Part shown: piece after piece, positions 63,238 to 64,000 of the stretch
How the letters are laid out: each line of letters starts with the position of its first letter
Position numbering within the stretch: the stretch's first letter is position 1
Assembly (NCBI RefSeq): GCF_013408095.1
Contig: NZ_JACBZF010000007.1
Location: forward strand, 62,001 to 126,000
Direction: 5' to 3'
DNA: 64,000 bases
DNA from: Novosphingobium marinum
GTDB lineage: Bacteria > Pseudomonadota > Alphaproteobacteria > Sphingomonadales > Sphingomonadaceae
Notes under the pieces: model-generated
The model's input: the letters and a program-made list of their open reading frames with translations, nothing else
The model's database searches: none
What the model was told of the DNA's origin: nothing
Translations under genes and position numbers: made by a program

Positions 63238-64000
63238 ATGGCTGCACAGCTCAAGCTGATTCAGGAAGGCAAGGAAAACTCGATGGATCGTCAGAAGGCG
63301 CTCGAAGCGGCGCTCTCCCAGATAGACCGCGCGTTCGGCAAGGGCTCGGCGATGAAGCTCGGCTCGCGCGAGGCGATCCAGATCGAATCGATCTCGACCG
63401 GGTCGCTCGGACTCGACATCGCGCTCGGCATCGGCGGACTGCCGCGCGGCCGCATCGTCGAGATCTACGGGCCCGAAAGCTCGGGCAAGACCACGCTCGC
63501 GCTCCACGTCATCGCCGAGGCGCAGAAGGGCGGCGGCACCGTCGCCTTCGTCGATGCCGAGCATGCGCTCGACCCGGTCTATGCCAAGAAGCTGGGCGTC
63601 GACATCGACGAGCTGATCGTCTCGCAGCCCGATACCGGCGAGCAGGCGCTCGAGATCACCGACACGCTGGTGCGCTCGAACGCGGTCGACGTGCTCGTCG
63701 TCGATTCGGTCGCCGCGCTCGTCCCCCGCGCCGAGATCGAGGGCGAGATGGGCGACAGCCACGTCGGGCTGCAGGCCCGCCTGATGAGCCAAGCTCTGCG
63801 CAAGCTCACCGGCTCTATCAACCGCTCGAAGTGCCTCGTGATCTTCATCAACCAGGTGCGCATGAAGATCGGCGTCATGTACGGCAACCCGGAGACCACG
63901 ACCGGCGGCAACGCGCTGAAGTTCTACGCCTCGGTCCGCCTCGACATCCGCCGTACCGGCCAGATCAAGGACCGCGACGACATCGTTGGAAACACCACAC
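63238..64000 (+). CDS. recA: Recombinase RecA (C-terminus beyond window)
   Basis: DNA strand-exchange protein and co-protease for LexA. The first 254 residues are present: the Walker [13 protein letters not shown] near residue 80, [12 protein letters not shown], Walker [13 protein letters not shown] and the L2-region [20 protein letters not shown]. The C-terminal part lies beyond base 64000. ATG 63238 with GAAGGGG upstream. SOS-controlled through the box at 63149; the cckA-recA proximity is common in alphaproteobacteria. Confidence 0.97.
   Translation, partial: MAAQLKLIQEGKENSMDRQKALEAALSQIDRAFGKGSAMKLGSREAIQIESISTGSLGLDIALGIGGLPRGRIVEIYGPESSGKTTLALHVIAEAQKGGGTVAFVDAEHALDPVYAKKLGVDIDELIVSQPDTGEQALEITDTLVRSNAVDVLVVDSVAALVPRAEIEGEMGDSHVGLQARLMSQALRKLTGSINRSKCLVIFINQVRMKIGVMYGNPETTTGGNALKFYASVRLDIRRTGQIKDRDDIVGNTT

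Overview
This window is a piece of chromosome from an alphaproteobacterium, most likely a sphingomonad of the Erythrobacteraceae type. The evidence is the high G+C content with strong codon bias, a complete PhyR/EcfG general-stress locus with GGAAC-N16/17-CGTT promoters, the cell-cycle kinase CckA, two LexA boxes of the alphaproteobacterial form GTTC-N7-GTTC, large TonB-dependent receptors, and a bacteriophytochrome with its heme oxygenase. I saw no insertion sequence, prophage, integrase, CRISPR array, rRNA or tRNA. The species assignment is inference.

Layout. 1-2.6 kb: a TonB receptor (cut by the window edge), divergent TetR regulator and NTF2-like protein, then a small putative lipoprotein. 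2.6-10.1 kb: GNAT-nitrilase fusion, MFS and SLC13 transporters, sulfotransferase and an M20 amidohydrolase. 10.1-12.1 kb: an RsbU/V/W-like partner-switching operon whose phosphatase carries an FHA domain. 12.4-13.9 kb: DEAD-box helicase. 13.9-19.1 kb: an unusual operon of FN3 membrane protein, sodium symporter, 40-residue membrane peptide, atypical carbamoyltransferase and asparagine synthase. 19.2-24.2 kb: GntP permease and an envelope or polysaccharide-type cluster (JmjC-cupin, deacetylase, tyrosine phosphatase, ATP-grasp). 24.3-29.7 kb: NAD synthetase flanked by two CinA/PncC paralogues, then MFS and alpha/beta hydrolase. 29.8-32.9 kb: TonB receptor and TetR. 32.9-38.4 kb: complete biotin operon bioB-F-H-C-D-A. 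38.5-43.3 kb: orphan TadG-like protein, DUF389, DUF421 and a short asparaginase.

43.3-49 kb is the general stress response hub. It holds phyR, ecfG with its own EcfG-type promoter, two stand-alone response regulators, a GAF-PAS-HWE kinase, a general stress protein with an EcfG promoter, and an unannotated small RNA (44302-44403) that has the architecture of Caulobacter GsrN. No nepR is recognisable here. 49-53.3 kb is DNA repair: UdgX fused to DUF4130, hemerythrin, a radical-SAM repair protein under a LexA box with a probably leaderless mRNA, and topoisomerase IB. 53.3-56.5 kb is bphO-bphP, a light sensor with HWE kinase and receiver domains. 57.5-64 kb: smpB, DUF2062, cckA, a putative cell-wall amidase/lipoprotein pair, a hypothetical protein, and SOS-controlled recA (cut by the window edge).

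How the parts may fit together: the HWE kinases (GAF-PAS and phytochrome) are the kind that feed PhyR. EcfG would then drive itself, the small RNA, the general stress protein, hemerythrin/UdgX and perhaps DUF421. LexA would independently control recA and the radical-SAM gene. So stress, light and DNA-damage inputs converge within about 20 kb. This wiring is inferred from promoter motifs and gene order, not measured.
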